Assembly (NCBI GenBank): GCA_036513895.1
Contig: DATBYF010000070.1
Location: forward strand, 1 to 64,000
Source: Palsa-147 sp036513895
GTDB lineage: Bacteria; Acidobacteriota; Terriglobia; Acidiferrales; UBA7541
Direction: 5' to 3'
DNA length: 64,000 bases
The translations under genes and the position numbers were made by a program. Under the pieces are notes generated by a model. It was not told the origin of the DNA and searched no databases. It saw nothing but the letters and a program-made list of their open reading frames with translations. Below are positions 61,692 to 64,000 of the stretch, piece by piece. Within the stretch, counting starts at the first letter, position 1. Every line of letters begins with the position of its first letter.

Positions 61692-61717
61692 TGCCTAGAA
61701 TTTCACAAGGGTGGTAA

Positions 61718-62926
61718 CTAAGTGCGGTAGCTCGCGTTGATTCGAACGTAATCCCCTGTGAAATCGCACGTCCACATTCGGGCCGTAGCCCGGCCGGAAC
61801 GTAAATCCATTCTGATCGGAACGTACTTCGATAACATCTTGCGATGTAACCCTCGCTCGTTGAAAAAAACTTCCAACCCGTTCCTGCATACGCGCACGCC
61901 GGCGAGGTCAATGTGGACGCGGCCTGGTTCGAACGGCACTCCTGCGCGCCCAGCTGCCGCCAATATTCGACCCCAATTCGGATCGCCGCCAGCGAGCGCG
62001 GTTTTGACGAGTGGCGAATTTGCAATGGTCCGCGCGATTGTCTTTGCGTCTCGCTCTGTCTTCGCGCCGCGCACTTCAATTTCGATAACTCTCTTTGCGC
62101 CCTCGCCGTCCGCGACAATCGCCAAGGCCAGGCGCCGGCACACTTGGGCAAGCGCTTCGGCGAAGGCTGCGTAGTCCGTTGTCGTTCCGCGAATTGCACG
62201 CGATTCGGAGGCGCCGTTGGCGAGGATCGCTACGGTGTCATTCGTGGAAGTATCCCCATCAACGGTGATCGCATTGAACGTGCCACACACCGCATCGCGC
62301 AGCCCGGAAGTGAGCAAGTCGGGCGCGATCACGGCATCCGTGACAATGAATGCAAGCATCGTGGCCATGTTTGGCTGAATCATGCCGGCGCCCTTTGTGC
62401 AGCCGAGGATTCGCACCAATTTCCCCCCGATTTGAACGCGCTCAGCTGCCCACTTAGGTTGCGTGTCCGTCGTCATGATGGCGCGAGTCACCTTCGCAAA
62501 TGCAGGTGCGGTTGACTGTCGAGCGCGCACCAAATCCGGAAGCGCATCAAGAATCTTTCCGACTTTGAGGGGCACCCCGATAACCCCGGTCGAACAAATT
62601 AGAATTTGCTCGGGCGCGCATCCCAAATGCCGCGCCGCCTCCCGCGCAGTTCTCGTCGATGCTGCAAGGCCGCTTGGCCCTGTTGCGCAATTCGCATTTC
62701 CCGAATTCACTACAATCGCTCGCATCCGCGTGCGGCTTTTGCGAAGGTGTAATTTGGAAAGAGCTACAGGAGCAGCTTGAACCAGGTTTGTCGTGAACAT
62801 CGCCGCCGCCACGCTCGGCGTTTCGCTCACGATTGCGGCGAGGTCAAGCCCGGACTTCTTCAGGCCACACGAAGCAGCCGCAAACGTAAATCCCTTGGGC
62901 AGATCCTTCGCTTCGAGGCGGGCCAT
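61718..62926 (-). CDS. argJ: ArgJ, glutamate N-acetyltransferase / ornithine acetyltransferase
   Basis: 402 residues from the ATG at 62926, overlapping the upstream stop (TAATG). ArgJ marks: N-S-G-N-A-N-C-A-T-G, G-V-I-G-V-P-L, the autocleavage site K-G-A-G-M-I-Q-P-N-M-A-T-M-L (cleaves before the Thr), and D-G-D-T-S-T-N-D-T. The C-terminus G-D-P-N-W-G-R-I is typical. It recycles the acetyl group in arginine biosynthesis; if bifunctional it also makes N-acetylglutamate. Confidence 0.95.
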   Translation of the reverse strand: MARLEAKDLPKGFTFAAASCGLKKSGLDLAAIVSETPSVAAAMFTTNLVQAAPVALSKLHLRKSRTRMRAIVVNSGNANCATGPSGLAASTRTAREAARHLGCAPEQILICSTGVIGVPLKVGKILDALPDLVRARQSTAPAFAKVTRAIMTTDTQPKWAAERVQIGGKLVRILGCTKGAGMIQPNMATMLAFIVTDAVIAPDLLTSGLRDAVCGTFNAITVDGDTSTNDTVAILANGASESRAIRGTTTDYAAFAEALAQVCRRLALAIVADGEGAKRVIEIEVRGAKTERDAKTIARTIANSPLVKTALAGGDPNWGRILAAAGRAGVPFEPGRVHIDLAGVRVCRNGLEVFFNERGLHRKMLSKYVPIRMDLRSGRATARMWTCDFTGDYVRINASYRT

Positions 62927-63438
62927 TATTCGGTTTGAACGGTTTCCGAAGCAACAGAGAGTATGTCGAGAGCCGCGTTTACTTCCGAAACGTTCATCAC
63001 CACAGCGGAGAGGCGGCATGTCTGTGACTTCCAGCAATGAACGCAATCGCGGTCAATCTTCTCATGCAGCGCGAAGCGGTTTGAGAGTGCGAAGCCCTGG
63101 CGGATGAAGAACTCAGGAGAACTCGTCAACGCGATAATTCGTCCGATTTTTCTCTTTTCGGCCAACTCGAGCGCGGCCTTCATCAAACGCGTTCCAATTC
63201 CGCGCCCGCGAATAGCAGGATTTACCGCCAGCGATCGAATTTCCGCGAGAGCGGAACTGTACCACTCAAGCGATACGCATCCGATGATCGCCGCATCTTC
63301 CACAGCGACAAGAAATCCACTGAGATGCCGGCAAATATCCTCTTCACTTCGCGGCAACAATGTTCCTTGTGCTGCGTAGTGCTCGATTAGGTTCTGAATC
63401 GCGGGAATGTCTGCAATGCGAGCCTTGCGCGTTCTCAT
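62926..63438 (-). CDS. GNAT acetyltransferase, likely short ArgA-type N-acetylglutamate synthase
   Basis: 170 residues, one GNAT domain: R-S-L-A-V-N-P-A-I-R-G-R-G-I-G-T-R-L (the acetyl-CoA loop) and S-P-E-F-F-I-R-Q-G-F. It overlaps argH and argJ on both sides by 1-4 bases, so it is a full member of the arginine operon. Short ArgA proteins without a kinase domain are known in such operons. The call is supported by context more than by sequence. Confidence 0.85.
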   Translation of the reverse strand: MRTRKARIADIPAIQNLIEHYAAQGTLLPRSEEDICRHLSGFLVAVEDAAIIGCVSLEWYSSALAEIRSLAVNPAIRGRGIGTRLMKAALELAEKRKIGRIIALTSSPEFFIRQGFALSNRFALHEKIDRDCVHCWKSQTCRLSAVVMNVSEVNAALDILSVASETVQTE

Positions 63439-64000
63439 CGAGCGGCCTCAAGCGTGCCAACTCGCGTGTGTAGTTGCGCGATCGCCGATCGCACAGAGGC
63501 AAGCGAAGTCCCTCCAGGCACGCTCTTGCGCGCGAGCGAGGCATCAAGAGTTACTTCCTCAAAGTAGTCCGGTCCGAATGCCTCCGAATGTTTCCTGAGA
63601 ATCTCGAGCGGTAGCTCAACGATGGAAGCAGAGCTCCGTTCGGCCTCGCGAACCACGCGCCCCACAATTTCGTGCGCTTCACGGAACGGCACGCCGCGCG
63701 CGACAAGATAATCCGCAGCTTCCGTTGCCAGCAGCGCCGGATTCGCCGCGCCTGCCCGCAATTTCTTCTCGTTAAATTTCGTCGCCGCAAGCGCACCCGC
63801 TGCCACGCGGACCATCCCTAGTGCTTCGTCGTGAGCGTCGAACAGCGGCTCTTTATCTTCCTGAAGGTCGCGCTGGTAACTCGTCGGCAGCCCCTTCATC
63901 GTCATCAACAACGAGACGAGCGCGCTCGTAATTCGTCCCGACTTACCGCGAATCAACTCCCAGGCATCAGGATTCTTTTTCTGCGGCATAAGGCTGCTGC
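63435..64000 (-). CDS. argH: argininosuccinate lyase, C-terminal part (5' end outside window)
   Basis: The frame enters from the right edge with S-S-L-M-P-Q-K-K-N-P-D, the fumarase/aspartase superfamily signature (catalytic Ser loop), and runs to the stop at 63435. The final 180 residues include T-S-Y-Q-R-D-L-Q-E-D-K and F-R-E-A-H-E-I-V-G. It catalyses the last step of arginine synthesis. The N-terminus lies beyond 64000. Confidence 0.95.
   Translation of the reverse strand, partial: SSLMPQKKNPDAWELIRGKSGRITSALVSLLMTMKGLPTSYQRDLQEDKEPLFDAHDEALGMVRVAAGALAATKFNEKKLRAGAANPALLATEAADYLVARGVPFREAHEIVGRVVREAERSSASIVELPLEILRKHSEAFGPDYFEEVTLDASLARKSVPGGTSLASVRSAIAQLHTRVGTLEAAR

Overview
This 64 kb window is a bacterial chromosome segment, most likely from an Acidobacteriota member (Terriglobia-like). 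Support for this: two adjacent large secreted proteins carry the 'VWFA-related Acidobacterial' type of von Willebrand domain, a DUF305/LVIVD-repeat pair is present, gram-negative envelope genes are abundant (SLBB outer-membrane exporter, Wzi-like barrel, Wzz), and short GC-rich palindromic repeats are scattered between genes. The genus assignment is inference. I found no rRNA, tRNA, CRISPR array, phage or conjugative module.

Left part (1-35 kb), mostly small independent operons. On the minus strand: a PilZ protein (cut by the window edge), two tandem related membrane-anchored unknowns, and a secreted SH3/TPR/gluzincin metallopeptidase. On the plus strand: a mercuric-reductase-like flavoprotein; a LiaF-like/LytS/LytR envelope-sensing operon; a fluoride-resistance operon (sigma70 promoter, fluoride riboswitch, crcB, two DUF190 genes with three DUF190 domains in total); an esterase; an ATP-grasp enzyme; the VWA pair; a di-haem oxidoreductase; and a lone ABC ATPase. 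Next come a minus-strand ROK sugar kinase and NCS2 purine permease, separated by a REP-associated tyrosine transposase (RAYT) with REP-like repeats. A 42-bp relic of a permease 3' end lies beside the kinase. Then follow a DrrAB-like ABC exporter, a PEGA-domain protein with a clear terminator, the DUF305/LVIVD pair, an MFS exporter, a SnoaL-like lipoprotein, a Dyp peroxidase, a VOC protein and two unknowns.

Centre and right (35.5-61.7 kb): one large plus-strand Wzx/Wzy-type exopolysaccharide or capsule cluster. It begins with a degenerate receiver-like protein and the SLBB outer-membrane exporter. These are followed by a PAP2-Wzi fusion, a Wzz-like chain-length protein without kinase, a NusG/RfaH-like antiterminator, a flippase and a polymerase. 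Then come glycosyltransferases and methyltransferases, a three-gene set for a UDP-L-6-deoxy-N-acetylhexosamine (L-QuiNAc or L-FucNAc), a WecA-like initiating transferase with an unusual C-terminal extension, a DegT aminotransferase and a CapD-like dehydratase. A LuxR-type regulator behind an excellent sigma54 promoter closes it. One glycosyltransferase has no canonical start codon (ACG where ATG is expected), and a methyltransferase survives only as its C-terminal end.

Right edge (61.7-64 kb): a minus-strand arginine operon, argH (cut by the window edge), a GNAT acetyltransferase and argJ, with stop/start overlaps.

Functions are inferred from motifs and gene order read by eye; no database search was run.
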